Shown piece after piece: positions 17,491-26,830 of a DNA stretch of 64,000 bases. Each line of letters opens with the position of its first letter. The first letter of the stretch is position 1. Below the pieces are notes generated by a model, which was given only the letters and a program-made list of their open reading frames with translations, searched no databases and had not been told where the DNA came from. Location: the NCBI GenBank assembly GCA_001657315.1, contig LYSV01000015.1, positions 22,538 to 86,537 of the forward strand, in the 5' to 3' direction. This stretch comes from Flammeovirgaceae bacterium BBD 1991-12 (GTDB lineage Bacteria > Bacteroidota > Bacteroidia > Cytophagales > Cyclobacteriaceae). A program made the position numbers and the translations under genes.

Positions 17491-18222
17491 ATGATACTGA
17501 AGGCAGATAACCTGGTCAAGAAATACAAAAAGCGCACGGTGGTTGACAATGTCTCCGTTACCGTAAAACAAGGCGAAATCGTGGGACTGCTTGGGCCAAA
17601 CGGAGCGGGAAAAACTACCACATTTTATATGATCGTTGGCTTGATCAAGCCCAACGAAGGTGAGATCTTTTTGAATGAAGAGAACATAACCGAGCTCCCC
17701 ATGTACCGCAGGGCGAAAAGAGGTATAGGCTATCTGGCCCAGGAGGCTTCCGTTTTCAGAAAGCTGAGCGTGGAGGAAAACATAATGGCGGTGCTGGAAA
17801 TGAGAAACCTCCCCAAAAAGGAGCAGAAGGAAAAAACAGAGGCTCTGCTGGAAGAATTCAGCCTTACGCATGTGCGTAAGAATCTGGGTATGGTACTTTC
17901 CGGTGGCGAGCGCCGGAGAACAGAAATAGCACGTGCACTGGCAGTCGATCCTAAATTTGTACTGCTGGATGAGCCCTTTGCCGGAGTTGATCCCATAGCT
18001 GTTGAAGAGATACAGTCCATCGTTGCCAAGCTGAAGGACAAAAACATAGGCATTCTTATTACAGACCATAATGTGAACGAAACCCTGTCCATCACGGACC
18101 GGGCCTATCTGATGTTTGAGGGCAGGTTGCTAAAAGCCGGCTCAGCAGAAGAGCTGGCTGCCGATGAGCAGGTACGAAGGGTTTATCTCGGGCGCCATTT
18201 TGAGTTAAAACGAAAGATCTGA
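17491..18222 (+). CDS. lptB: LPS export ABC transporter ATP-binding protein LptB
   Basis: A 243-residue cytoplasmic ATPase that powers LptF/LptG-mediated extraction of lipopolysaccharide from the inner membrane. Walker A is [13 protein letters not shown], the Q-loop follows in YLAQEASVF, the signature is [15 protein letters not shown], Walker B is [13 protein letters not shown] and the switch His is in ITDHNVNET. The [10 protein letters not shown] context and short length are LptB-specific rather than of a general importer. TATTTTTG at 17478-17485 fits the -7 consensus but lies very close to the ATG. No lptC, lptA or lptFG gene is adjacent. A 142-base gap separates it from the next gene. Confidence 0.95.
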   Translation: MILKADNLVKKYKKRTVVDNVSVTVKQGEIVGLLGPNGAGKTTTFYMIVGLIKPNEGEIFLNEENITELPMYRRAKRGIGYLAQEASVFRKLSVEENIMAVLEMRNLPKKEQKEKTEALLEEFSLTHVRKNLGMVLSGGERRRTEIARALAVDPKFVLLDEPFAGVDPIAVEEIQSIVAKLKDKNIGILITDHNVNETLSITDRAYLMFEGRLLKAGSAEELAADEQVRRVYLGRHFELKRKI

Positions 18223-18364
18223 CCCTGTGACCTTCACCATTCAAAGGGATAAAAGTGGGTTGGAAACTTATTTTTAATGGCTTTTATCATTGCTCTTTCC
18301 CCACATTTGTTATTTTAAAGTAAGAATTACTGCAATCTGAGCCCTGGACATTTTAAACTCCATA

Positions 18365-19879
18365 TTGACATGGGTCATGAAAAAGCGGATACATGATATC
18401 GAGCTTTTCATGAAATACCCTCTCGAGGTACAGGAAGAACTCTTTCGTGAGCTTATCAGACGGGGTAAAAACACCGAATTCGGGAGAAAGTACGGGTTTG
18501 ACAGTATCAGATCCTACCGGGACTATAAAAACAATGTACCGGTTCATTCCTACGAGCAGATATTCCCCTATATAGAAAGGGTGATGAAGGGTGAGCAGAA
18601 TATTCTCTGGCCGTCGGAGATCACCTGGTTTGCCAAATCATCCGGTACCACCAACGCCAGAAGTAAATTTATACCGGTCTCTACTGAAGCCCTTGAAAAC
18701 TGCCACTTTAAGGGAGGCAAGGACCTGATCTCCATTTATGTGAACAACTATCCTGATTCACGAATGTTCACCGGCAAGGGTCTGGCGATCGGTGGCAGCC
18801 ACCAGATCAATGAATATGATCCCAGTGCCAGTTCCTACTATGGAGACGTATCTGCGGTAATTATGAAAAACCTTCCCCTGTGGGCTCAGGTGATCCGCAC
18901 ACCCAGCCTGGACGTGGCGCTCATGGATAAATGGGAGGAAAAAATAGAAAAAATGGCCAGGATCACGGCTGAGCAGAACGTCACCAACCTGTCAGGCGTA
19001 CCCACCTGGACGATCCTGTTGCTGCAAAAGATCATGGAACTCAAAAAAACAGAAAACATTCTGGAGGTTTGGCCTAATCTCGAAGTGTTTTTCCATGGTG
19101 CTGTAGCGTTCACACCCTATCGTGAGCTTTTTAAAAAGCTCATTCCCAATGATAAAATGAGGTACTGCGAAACGTACAACGCTTCCGAGGGTTTTTTTGG
19201 CATTCAGGATCAGAAAGATTCCAACGAGCTGCTGCTGATGCTGGACTATGGTATATTTTATGAGTTCATCCCTTCAAGCGAAATGCACAGGGAAAACCCA
19301 CAGACCGTAGGCCTTGAGGACGTAGTGGCGGGCCAGAATTATGCCATGCTGATCTCAACCAATGCAGGATTATGGCGATACCAGATCGGTGATACAGTCA
19401 AGTTTACATCAACCGATCCCTACCGGATAAAGATCAGTGGGCGTACCAAACACTTCATGAATGCCTTCGGTGAAGAAGTGATCATAGAAAATGCAGAACT
19501 TGCCATTACTGAAGCCTGCAACCAAACAGGCGCCATTATCGATAACTTCACCGCTGCGCCCATCTATTTTGACGAAGGCCAGCGGGGCGGCCACGAATGG
19601 GTGATCGAATTTAAACTGGCACCAGGAGATACAAATAAATTCCGTGACGCACTTGATACCAAGCTAAGGGAGATCAATTCTGACTATGATGCCAAACGTT
19701 ACAAGGACATGGCCCTGCAACCGCCTATTATACACGCCGTCAATGAAGGTACCTTCTATCAGTGGATGAAAAAAAGGGGCAAACTGGGCGGTCAGAATAA
19801 AGTACCGCGGCTCTCCAACAACCGTGAGCATATTGACGATATACTGGAGATGGCGGGGATTGTTACTACCGAGACATGA
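18365..19879 (+). CDS. GH3 family (auxin-responsive-promoter-like) acyl-adenylating protein
   Basis: A protein of about 504 residues of the GH3 branch of ANL adenylating enzymes, which in plants conjugate amino acids to acyl hormones; bacterial substrates are unknown. The phosphate-binding loop is KSSGTTNARSKFIPVS, and later motifs include YNASEGFFGIQ and LWRYQIGDTVKF, matching family positions. The start is uncertain. The best ATG is at 18377, a TTG at 18365 is in frame, and homology-like residues (ILNSILTWVMKKRI) continue upstream to codon 18350, where only ATT is available before a TGA at 18338. Either an ATT/TTG start is used or an original ATG was lost. A palindrome lies beyond the stop. 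Confidence 0.88.
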   Translation: MTWVMKKRIHDIELFMKYPLEVQEELFRELIRRGKNTEFGRKYGFDSIRSYRDYKNNVPVHSYEQIFPYIERVMKGEQNILWPSEITWFAKSSGTTNARSKFIPVSTEALENCHFKGGKDLISIYVNNYPDSRMFTGKGLAIGGSHQINEYDPSASSYYGDVSAVIMKNLPLWAQVIRTPSLDVALMDKWEEKIEKMARITAEQNVTNLSGVPTWTILLLQKIMELKKTENILEVWPNLEVFFHGAVAFTPYRELFKKLIPNDKMRYCETYNASEGFFGIQDQKDSNELLLMLDYGIFYEFIPSSEMHRENPQTVGLEDVVAGQNYAMLISTNAGLWRYQIGDTVKFTSTDPYRIKISGRTKHFMNAFGEEVIIENAELAITEACNQTGAIIDNFTAAPIYFDEGQRGGHEWVIEFKLAPGDTNKFRDALDTKLREINSDYDAKRYKDMALQPPIIHAVNEGTFYQWMKKRGKLGGQNKVPRLSNNREHIDDILEMAGIVTTET

Positions 19880-19898
19880 GCGGAGTTATAAGCCTAAG

Positions 19899-19936
19899 GT
19901 AGTAAGTAGTAAGCATCACAGAAACCTACTTACTAC
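19899..19936. repeat. Inverted repeat between convergent genes
   Basis: GTAGTAAGTAG (19899-19909) pairs with CTACTTACTAC (19926-19936) across a 16-nt loop, between the GH3 gene and the DUF2911 gene, which converge here. It may serve as a weak bidirectional terminator, though no T-run is present. Confidence 0.45.
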
Positions 19937-19959
19937 TCACTACGCAGGACTAACAACTA

Positions 19960-21096
19960 CTAGTTAAAATCCTTTCCTTCCTCAAGCGACTTCAGGTAGC
20001 CTTCGAGAAACTGCTTACTTCCGTCAGGTGCCTTGCCATAAGCGGTTTTTTCATATTTCAGCGCTTTGGTGTAGTCACCCAGTGCTGAGTATCCACGGGC
20101 CAGCCCATGCGGCGCAAGCCAGTGATCAGGCCATTTTTTGTTCGCCTTTTTGAAGATCTCCATAGCTTTTTCGTCCTTGTCCGCAGCTATGAGCTGGCGA
20201 CCATAGCTGTAGTAGTTATTGATAGTAGCCCCCGGGTCTTCCAGCGCCTCCTCCATGACAGTGGTCGATTCTTCTGTTTTTCCCATAGCATTGAGTACAG
20301 ATGCCTTGGTTGACAATGTCTGGAAGTTTTTCTGACTGAAGAAGTGACCTTCAACGGCTGAATTGGCCCATGCAAGAGCATCATCCAGATGGATGTTGTT
20401 TTGGACCAGATAATTGGCTGCTGAAGTCCAGCTGATGAGTTGGAACCCTGGACTGCTCTGTAACTCCCTCTTCATGTTTTCATACACCAGCTCCGGTGTA
20501 TTTACTTCTATTTTGAAAGGGATCCTCTTTTTCTCCCAATCCAACGCCAGCATAGCACTGGAAGTGGTGGCTTCAGGAAAGTGATAGGTAAGTACATTGG
20601 TCTGCGGTATCTCACTGGTTTGTACATCCACCCTCAGGACGTCGTCAGCCTTATCGTAGAAGTAGCTCCCCCACGCGTTATGACTTTTGGAAAAGATCAC
20701 GGTGGCCTTCCCGTCTTCAAAGACAGCATAATGAAGTCCATAGGTGCCGGCAGGCAGGTCCTTACCTTCAATTTTCACATCGTCAGAGAATTTGATCACA
20801 GTGTTTTCATTGGCCCCGGCTCTCCATGGGGCTTCGGTGGCGGTACCGAATCCCAGGTTATTGTAGCCATAGGGTACCTGACCACCCCATATCTGTCCCG
20901 TACGGTCCTGTCCCTGCGGGCTGATCACATTGGGCCGGGAGTAGTTGACAGACACTGAGGTGATACCAATGGTCTGGGACACCTCTGCTGCACCACTGGA
21001 GCGTGGTAACGTAACACCCTGAGCCATAAGCTGCTGCATACCAAAGCAGCCAACTACGGTTAACGACACGATTGCAAGTACTCGTCTAAATCGCAT
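19960..21096 (-). CDS. DUF2911 domain protein with TPR region, exported
   Basis: A 378-residue protein with a signal peptide (start MRFRRVLAIVSLTVV, cleavage near LMAQG, about residue 26). The DUF2911 domain spans about 30-195, with the characteristic VNYSRPNV, WRAGANENTVIKFSDDV, LPAGTYGLH and GSYFYDKADDVLRV segments. The C-terminal part (about 205-378) is helical, with TPR-like repeats such as YYSYGRQLIAADKDEKAMEI and HGLARGYSALGDYTKALKYE. DUF2911 proteins are common periplasmic or surface proteins of Bacteroidota without known activity. The length with TPRs is usual for one subgroup. It is transcribed alone. Confidence 0.9.
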   Translation of the reverse strand: MRFRRVLAIVSLTVVGCFGMQQLMAQGVTLPRSSGAAEVSQTIGITSVSVNYSRPNVISPQGQDRTGQIWGGQVPYGYNNLGFGTATEAPWRAGANENTVIKFSDDVKIEGKDLPAGTYGLHYAVFEDGKATVIFSKSHNAWGSYFYDKADDVLRVDVQTSEIPQTNVLTYHFPEATTSSAMLALDWEKKRIPFKIEVNTPELVYENMKRELQSSPGFQLISWTSAANYLVQNNIHLDDALAWANSAVEGHFFSQKNFQTLSTKASVLNAMGKTEESTTVMEEALEDPGATINNYYSYGRQLIAADKDEKAMEIFKKANKKWPDHWLAPHGLARGYSALGDYTKALKYEKTAYGKAPDGSKQFLEGYLKSLEEGKDFN

Positions 21097-21593
21097 AATA
21101 GATAGGTTTAAGTGGAAAATTTGTTTTGGTGGGCTCTGAGGATTCCTAGGGGTTTACGGATTACCCGGGAAAAGGATGTAACATTTACATAATTCCAGAT
21201 CCTTGATGGATAAGTGGCAATTATCCATGGTACGTCTGGTCAGGGGATAAGCGCCACAGCAGGAGACTGCAATTGTCCTAAGTCCACACATCTCGCAGGA
21301 AAAGAAAGGATACTGACCATATAGCATACAGGCAATAGTAATCCCGGGTACCATAAAACGACAGACCGGGATGGGATCTCCGGTTCGCTCTTTACATGAT
21401 CATACCGGTCGTATACATTTTACCAGCGAAAGCCCACTACCCGGAATTAGCGAATCGCCGGAAATGCTTTTCATTTTACGCTATTGACGGAGATCCTGTG
21501 ATTTTTTTTAGGCTTTTGTTTATTATATTTCAGTTTTTGAAATGAATTGCTGTGCTTTTTTTCTGAATAACAGATAGTTATATTTCAAATTTA
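21097..21593. other. Intergenic region upstream of the ECF sigma gene
   Basis: This 497-base stretch lies between divergent genes. A 66-codon Cys-rich minus-strand frame (21154-21354) has no recognisable relative and I do not call it. The last 120 bases before the sigma gene are AT-rich, with TATATTTC (one base off the -7 box) shortly before the start at 21594. Confidence 0.4.
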
Positions 21594-22220
21594 ATGATAA
21601 CAGAGGGACCAGATCGTTCAGAATTATCAGATGATCAATTGTGGATTCAGTTGAAGGACAGTGACCAGCACGCCTTAACCAATATTTACCTCAGACACGT
21701 TAATTCTCTCTACAGTTATGGATTTAAAATAGCTCAGGATGCCAGACTTGTTGAAGATACTATTCAGGATCTTTTTGTTGGTTTTTGGGAAAGACGGCAT
21801 AAACTATCGGACGTCCGGAATGTTGAAGCCTATTTGTTTAAAGCGTTCAAAAGAAAGTTATTAAGGGAAATTGTAAGAAAAAAAAGGCGTACGTCCATAG
21901 CACGATCTGTTAACACACCGGATTATGAATTTCCTTTATCCCCATCCATCCAATCGAAACTTATTGCGGAAGAAGAAAAGAAAGAGCAAGAAGACAGGTT
22001 AAAAGAAGCGTTGAAAAAGCTAACGGCAAGGCAAAGGGAAGCCATTTTCCTCAAATATCAACAAAAACTGTCTTTCGCGGAAGTAGCTGACGTAATGGAA
22101 ATAGAAACCAAGGCGATCTATAAACTAATGTCCAGAGCCATCAGCACACTTAAAGACACTATGAAGTCAGGTGCGCTGACCTGCACTACATTGCTATCCG
22201 ATTTTTTATCATTTCAATAG
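21594..22220 (+). CDS. ECF RNA polymerase sigma factor (FecI-like)
   Basis: A 208-residue sigma-70 family protein of the extracytoplasmic function group. Region 2 covers about residues 25-90 (IYLRHVNSLYSYGFKI, VEDTIQDLFVGFWERR, NVEAYLFKAFKRKLL). Region 4 is at about 135-190 (LKKLTARQREAIFLKYQ, SFAEVADVMEIETKAIYKLM). It directs polymerase to one or a few promoters when released by its anti-sigma. The next gene encodes a FecR-type anti-sigma, and the TonB receptor beyond has an STN signalling domain. This is the standard cell-surface signalling order of Bacteroidota, so the sigma factor most likely switches on the SusC/SusD genes. Confidence 0.93.
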   Translation: MITEGPDRSELSDDQLWIQLKDSDQHALTNIYLRHVNSLYSYGFKIAQDARLVEDTIQDLFVGFWERRHKLSDVRNVEAYLFKAFKRKLLREIVRKKRRTSIARSVNTPDYEFPLSPSIQSKLIAEEEKKEQEDRLKEALKKLTARQREAIFLKYQQKLSFAEVADVMEIETKAIYKLMSRAISTLKDTMKSGALTCTTLLSDFLSFQ

Positions 22221-22339
22221 CCCTCCTGCGCGGTAGTTTTTATCCTTCATTCATTTTTTTCTGTAGTCATGGGGTAAAATGAAAATCGAATGCCCCTTTT
22301 AATTCATAAAGGGAATTTCACCCTAAATACTATCCAACA

Positions 22340-23368
22340 ATGAAGAAAGATTATAAGAAGTATACTACCCAGGATTTCCTGCTTGATGAAGCATTCATTT
22401 TATCAGTTTACACACAGAAAGAAGATAAGCAAGGAGAAGCATGGGAGGAAATGCTAAAGAGACATCCTGAAAAGAAGGCTGAAATGGAAGAAGCCAGACG
22501 CATCCTTCTTTCAATGACCTTTGCGGAAGATGAGATCAATGAAGATAGGATCCTGCTGATTGCTGATAGGATCAGGCAAAGGATCAATACTACCCGGAAA
22601 GTCCCCTTTTCCGGTATTTACAAGGCAGCAGCTTCTCTGGCCATTTTGGCTGCAATCTGTTTTGGAGCTTATAAATTCATTGATTTTGAAAAGGAGGATC
22701 CGGTTGTTATACCTTTGGTCAACAAGTTTAACCCCCGTGGTCAGAAATCTACGATTGCTCTCCCCGACGGTTCTACTGTGATCCTCAATTCCGAAAGTAA
22801 AATTTCATTTCTCAAAGTATTTGATAAAAACCTGAGGGAAGTTCATCTGGAAGGTGAGGCTTTTTTTGATGTCAGGAAGAACGAGGAAGCGCCATTCGTT
22901 GTATACATGGGAGCGCTAAAAGCAACGGTATTGGGTACATCTTTCAATGCCAGGAACTATCCCGAGGAGAACTACACCAACGTAGCGCTGTCAACAGGCA
23001 AGCTATCCGTATCACCCGTCGAATCCAGTGATATTCAAAACGAGACAATAGTTCTGGAACCAGGGCGTCAGGCCATTTACGATAGATCATCTTCTGAGAT
23101 CTCCGAAGATTCCTTTGACATGGAAGAAATACTGGCGTGGAAAAACAAAACTATCTATTTCAAAGAAGCAGATATGGCAAATATCGAGAAAAGACTTGAG
23201 CGTTGGTACGGTGTAGACATCACGGTCAAAAACCCGCCTGACAGGGAGGTAAGTGTGTCAACTACCTTCAAAAACCAACCCTTAAGCCATGTGCTGAAGA
23301 GCCTGGCCTTTACGTTAAAATTTGATTACCGGATAGACGACGAAAAGATAGTCATCCACTTTAAATAA
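22340..23368 (+). CDS. FecR family anti-sigma factor
   Basis: A 342-residue single-pass inner-membrane protein. The N-terminal cytoplasmic part (1-90, MKKDYKKYTTQDFLLDEAF) binds the sigma factor. One membrane helix is at about 95-112 (AAASLAILAAICFGAYKFI). The periplasmic FecR domain (about 130-240) carries STIALPDGSTVILNSESKI, LEGEAFFDVRKNEEAPFVV and VLGTSFNARNY, and the C-terminal DUF4974 region (about 270-340) holds LERWYGVDITV and PLSHVLKSLAFTL. It transmits receptor occupancy to the ECF sigma factor encoded just upstream. All parts are present and the length is normal. Confidence 0.95.
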   Translation: MKKDYKKYTTQDFLLDEAFILSVYTQKEDKQGEAWEEMLKRHPEKKAEMEEARRILLSMTFAEDEINEDRILLIADRIRQRINTTRKVPFSGIYKAAASLAILAAICFGAYKFIDFEKEDPVVIPLVNKFNPRGQKSTIALPDGSTVILNSESKISFLKVFDKNLREVHLEGEAFFDVRKNEEAPFVVYMGALKATVLGTSFNARNYPEENYTNVALSTGKLSVSPVESSDIQNETIVLEPGRQAIYDRSSSEISEDSFDMEEILAWKNKTIYFKEADMANIEKRLERWYGVDITVKNPPDREVSVSTTFKNQPLSHVLKSLAFTLKFDYRIDDEKIVIHFK

Positions 23369-23408
23369 AAATCCAGATAACATGATATTCAACACCAGCT
23401 AGCAAAAA

Positions 23409-23430
23409 ACCGGTGACAAATGTCACCGGT
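23409..23430. promoter_or_regulatory. Perfect palindrome between fecR and susC
   Basis: ACCGGTGACA AA TGTCACCGGT forms a 10-bp stem with a 2-nt gap. It is preceded by A6 on the plus strand, so on the minus strand it reads like a terminator with a T-run, although no minus-strand gene is near. A second small hairpin (TTCAC/GTGAA, 23437-23451) follows. It could be a partial terminator, an attenuator or a protein-binding site controlling the SusC/SusD genes. Confidence 0.55.
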
Positions 23431-23537
23431 CATTACTTCACCCTTAGTGAAAGGTTAATCCATGCTACAACATCTCATAACCGGCCATTAAGGGCAATAA
23501 AAGTTCATTTAATCAGTATAAACAAACGCTCAAATTT

Positions 23538-26500
23538 ATGAAAAATAAACTTTTACCAGTAATTATCATGCTCTCTAAATACGCCATCTACAGCCTTACG
23601 GTCATGTGCATATTTTCAAACCTGATATTGGCTGCAGAAGGGACGGCACAGAAATATAAAAGTGTAAAAGATGTATATATATACGTCGGTTTTGACAATG
23701 CAACAATAACAGAAGTTTTCGCAGAGATTGAGAAACACACCAACTTTTATTTTACGGTTGATCATACTCAAATCGATCAAACTGTAGTAATAAACAGGAA
23801 GCCTCAGAGCACCAGTGTTGCAGAACTACTGATTGACTTGTCGAAAAAAGCAAACCTAAAGTTCAGACAGGTCAATGACAATATCAGCGTAGTATCCAGA
23901 ACAAAATCCTCCCCGCTGAACAGGTTGGAAATAGAGGTTGATGAGCCAGCAGATATTCGGATAAAAGGTGTTGTGGTCGATGAAAAAGAGGAACCACTGG
24001 TAGGTGTGAGCATTGTTGTTAAAGGCACCACTATTGGTACCATAACAGATTATAATGGTGAGTACTTTTTGGAAGTACCGGATGAGAATGCAGTACTTGT
24101 TTTTTCATTTGTCGGATATGCTACTCAGGAAGTCCCTGTGGGTAATCTTAGTGTCATTGATGTTATTATGGAAGAGGACATTGAAACGCTCTCTGAAGTA
24201 GTTGTGGTAGGCTATACTGAGAAGGATTCCAGAAAGCTCACTTCGTCACTGGCCACAGTAGATAGTGACAGGTTGGAAAAAGTCCCAATGTCTACCTTCG
24301 ATAATATTTTACAAGGTAACGCTGCCGGTGTTCTTATTCAGTCAGGTACCGGCCAGCCAGGAAGATCAGCATCCATTAGCATAAGGGGTGTTAAGTCATT
24401 AAATGCGGGTGATGCTCCATTATATGTTTTGGATGGTACTATAATAACAGAAGGGGATTTTGCAGCCATCAATCCTAACGATATTGGCTCCTTAACTATT
24501 TTGAAAGATGCTGCGGCTACCCAGATATATGGTTCCAGGGCATCAGGCGGAGTGGTAGTTATCACGTCAAAAGAAGGAGTGAAAGGAAAGACCAGAATGG
24601 AATACAGTACCTATTTTGGGCTTTCGCTTAAGCCTGACTATAATGATGGACTTCAGCCACTTACATCTGCGCAAAATATAGATCTGCAGCATGAGCTCGG
24701 ATCCGGTTCTACAGTTGGCTTTTCTCAAAGGGATATTGACTCACTTAAACAGATCAATACGGACTGGCTTGATGTTACTACGAGAAATGGTACAATACAA
24801 TCCCATGAGCTTTCCTTGTCAGGAGGAAATGAAAACACTACATTTTACCTGTCAGGAGCTTACTTTAGTCAGGAAGGAATAGCCTTACGGTCTGATCTGA
24901 AACGATATTCACTCAAACTGAACCTTGAGCATGAGATAAATAACTTTACCATAAGGTCCAATGTCTATTTGGCTCATACAGATGCCCGGGATAGTCAGTC
25001 AGAGGGAAGTTTTAGCAGGTCTAACTCTTTTTACGGCTCTATAAGGACCGCTCCCTATAATCCGGTTGTACATCCGGTAACAGGCGAATATGTATTAGGC
25101 CTGGAAGGCCGGAATATTGTGGAACGTACCAATAACACGATTGAAGATGAAGATAGTGACAATGCAATTATAAGCCTGAGAGGGGAATACAGATTTCCTT
25201 TTTTAAAGGGGTTAAGGGTAGTCTCGAATTGGTCTGTAAATTATAGACAGGAAAACAATGTTGATTTTGTAGATCCACAATCCTTTAGAGGCCAGACAAG
25301 GCAAGGGAGACAAGGAGAGTTACGAAACTCTTTTGACAGACGGACTCTGCTTACAGGTACAAACTCTCTTCACTACAGTTTTGATATTGCTAACGAACAC
25401 TTTTTTGAAGTAGCAGCTTATCAGGAGTATTTTGAGGCTAAAACAAGGGAAACTTTTGTCGAAGTGTTTGGTTTTGATAAAATCAATACAATAGCGGGTG
25501 CTACTCCAGGCACAGCTGACAATGGTTTTATCCCAAATTTTGGTGGAGGTATTAGTGAAAACACGCTATCATCTTTATTTGGAACCCTTGACTATTCTTT
25601 CAGGGATAAATACAACGTAACTGCCGGGATAAGACGTGATGGATCGAACAGGTTTGGGGCTAATAACCGTTTTGGAACATTCTATTCAGTAGGTTTAGGT
25701 TGGAGCTTCAGTGAAGAAAGCTTTATGTCCGGTCTGGGCGTTTTAGACTATGGAAAATTCAGAGCCAGTTATGGTACAGTCGGAAATCAAAGTATCAGTA
25801 ATACTGCTGCCCAACCTATATTTGGTATATCCTCTTACGGAGGTGTAAATGGTATTGTCGAAGGTTTATCTAACCCTGACCTGAAATGGGAACAAACACA
25901 AAAACTGAATTTGGGAATTGACCTAACGCTATTAAATGACTTTTTATCTCTTAATGTTGATTGGTACAATGAAGTTACAACGGACCTTCTGATCTCTACA
26001 CCACTTTCGGAAACTACAGGATTTAGTAGTCAGTTAAGAAATACAGGGTCATTGAGAAACAGGGGTATTGAAGTCAATGTCAATACCAATAATATCAATA
26101 AAGGTAATTTTAAGTGGAGTACAGACTTTAACATTTCCAGAAACCGAACGATTATAACTGAATTGCCGAATGGTGAATTTGTAACTGGAAATACTCTGGT
26201 AAGAGAGGGGGTTGAGTTCCCTATTCATTTCAGAGTGAAAAGGGCCGGTGTAAACCCGGCTAATGGCAGGTTTTTATGGTACAATCTGAACGGGGAATTA
26301 ACGGAAACCTTTGATCTCAATGACCGTGTCGCAGAGTTGCCGGCAACACCAAGATTTTTTGGAGGTTTAACAAACACACTAAGCTACAAAGGGCTTACGC
26401 TTCGGGTGTTATTTACTTTTTCTGAAGGGAAGTACATTATGAACATCGCAAGGACCTCACTTGACAATCCTACAAAGACAAATAATGGAAGTGCCTCTAC

Positions 26501-26819
26501 GAATGCCCTGCGACTTTGGAGACAGCCTGGTGATATAACAGATATCCCCAGTGCAAGGCAAGGTGAATATTTCAGTGATTCAGGCTTCATTGAAGATGCA
26601 TCATTCATCAGATTGAGGAACGTGAGACTTTCTTATAACCTTTCTTCTTCAATCACAGAAAGGTTGCACATATCAGGTTTGAACGTCTACCTCCAGGGGC
26701 AGAACGTACTTACTTTTACTTCCTATTCTGGTTTGGACCCTGAAAACTCGGGCATAGAAGAGCGGGCCGAATACCCAGCGCTACAAACGTTCACTGTAGG
26801 GGCTGATGTTAGATTTTAA
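23538..26819 (+). CDS. SusC/RagA-type TonB-linked outer membrane receptor with STN domain
   Basis: A 1093-residue outer-membrane transporter. It has an N-terminal signal segment (about 1-36) and an STN signalling domain (about 45-120; TITEVFAEIEKHTNFYF, TSVAELLIDLSKKANLKF). A carboxypeptidase-regulatory-like beta domain follows (about 138-215; VVVDEKEEPLVGVSIVVKGT). The TonB plug (about 220-335) includes ILQGNAAGVLIQSGTG, SISIRGVKSLNAGDAPLYVL and IYGSRASGGVVVI. The 22-strand barrel ends in the aromatic ADVRF. The STN domain shows that it is a signal transducer for the FecR/ECF pair upstream. It imports substrate captured by the SusD partner encoded 11 bases downstream. The ligand cannot be inferred from the receptor alone. 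Confidence 0.96.
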   Translation: MKNKLLPVIIMLSKYAIYSLTVMCIFSNLILAAEGTAQKYKSVKDVYIYVGFDNATITEVFAEIEKHTNFYFTVDHTQIDQTVVINRKPQSTSVAELLIDLSKKANLKFRQVNDNISVVSRTKSSPLNRLEIEVDEPADIRIKGVVVDEKEEPLVGVSIVVKGTTIGTITDYNGEYFLEVPDENAVLVFSFVGYATQEVPVGNLSVIDVIMEEDIETLSEVVVVGYTEKDSRKLTSSLATVDSDRLEKVPMSTFDNILQGNAAGVLIQSGTGQPGRSASISIRGVKSLNAGDAPLYVLDGTIITEGDFAAINPNDIGSLTILKDAAATQIYGSRASGGVVVITSKEGVKGKTRMEYSTYFGLSLKPDYNDGLQPLTSAQNIDLQHELGSGSTVGFSQRDIDSLKQINTDWLDVTTRNGTIQSHELSLSGGNENTTFYLSGAYFSQEGIALRSDLKRYSLKLNLEHEINNFTIRSNVYLAHTDARDSQSEGSFSRSNSFYGSIRTAPYNPVVHPVTGEYVLGLEGRNIVERTNNTIEDEDSDNAIISLRGEYRFPFLKGLRVVSNWSVNYRQENNVDFVDPQSFRGQTRQGRQGELRNSFDRRTLLTGTNSLHYSFDIANEHFFEVAAYQEYFEAKTRETFVEVFGFDKINTIAGATPGTADNGFIPNFGGGISENTLSSLFGTLDYSFRDKYNVTAGIRRDGSNRFGANNRFGTFYSVGLGWSFSEESFMSGLGVLDYGKFRASYGTVGNQSISNTAAQPIFGISSYGGVNGIVEGLSNPDLKWEQTQKLNLGIDLTLLNDFLSLNVDWYNEVTTDLLISTPLSETTGFSSQLRNTGSLRNRGIEVNVNTNNINKGNFKWSTDFNISRNRTIITELPNGEFVTGNTLVREGVEFPIHFRVKRAGVNPANGRFLWYNLNGELTETFDLNDRVAELPATPRFFGGLTNTLSYKGLTLRVLFTFSEGKYIMNIARTSLDNPTKTNNGSASTNALRLWRQPGDITDIPSARQGEYFSDSGFIEDASFIRLRNVRLSYNLSSSITERLHISGLNVYLQGQNVLTFTSYSGLDPENSGIEERAEYPALQTFTVGADVRF

Positions 26820-26830
26820 TCTATAAAACA

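Noticed and set aside
17344..18069. 241-codon frame antisense to lptB
   Set aside because: Long but fully overlapping lptB, whose ABC motifs are complete. Its residues show no known pattern.
21154..21354. Cys-rich 66-codon minus-strand frame that could be a small peptide precursor
   Set aside because: No lanthipeptide or other RiPP leader motif, no modification enzyme nearby, and no clear initiation signal.
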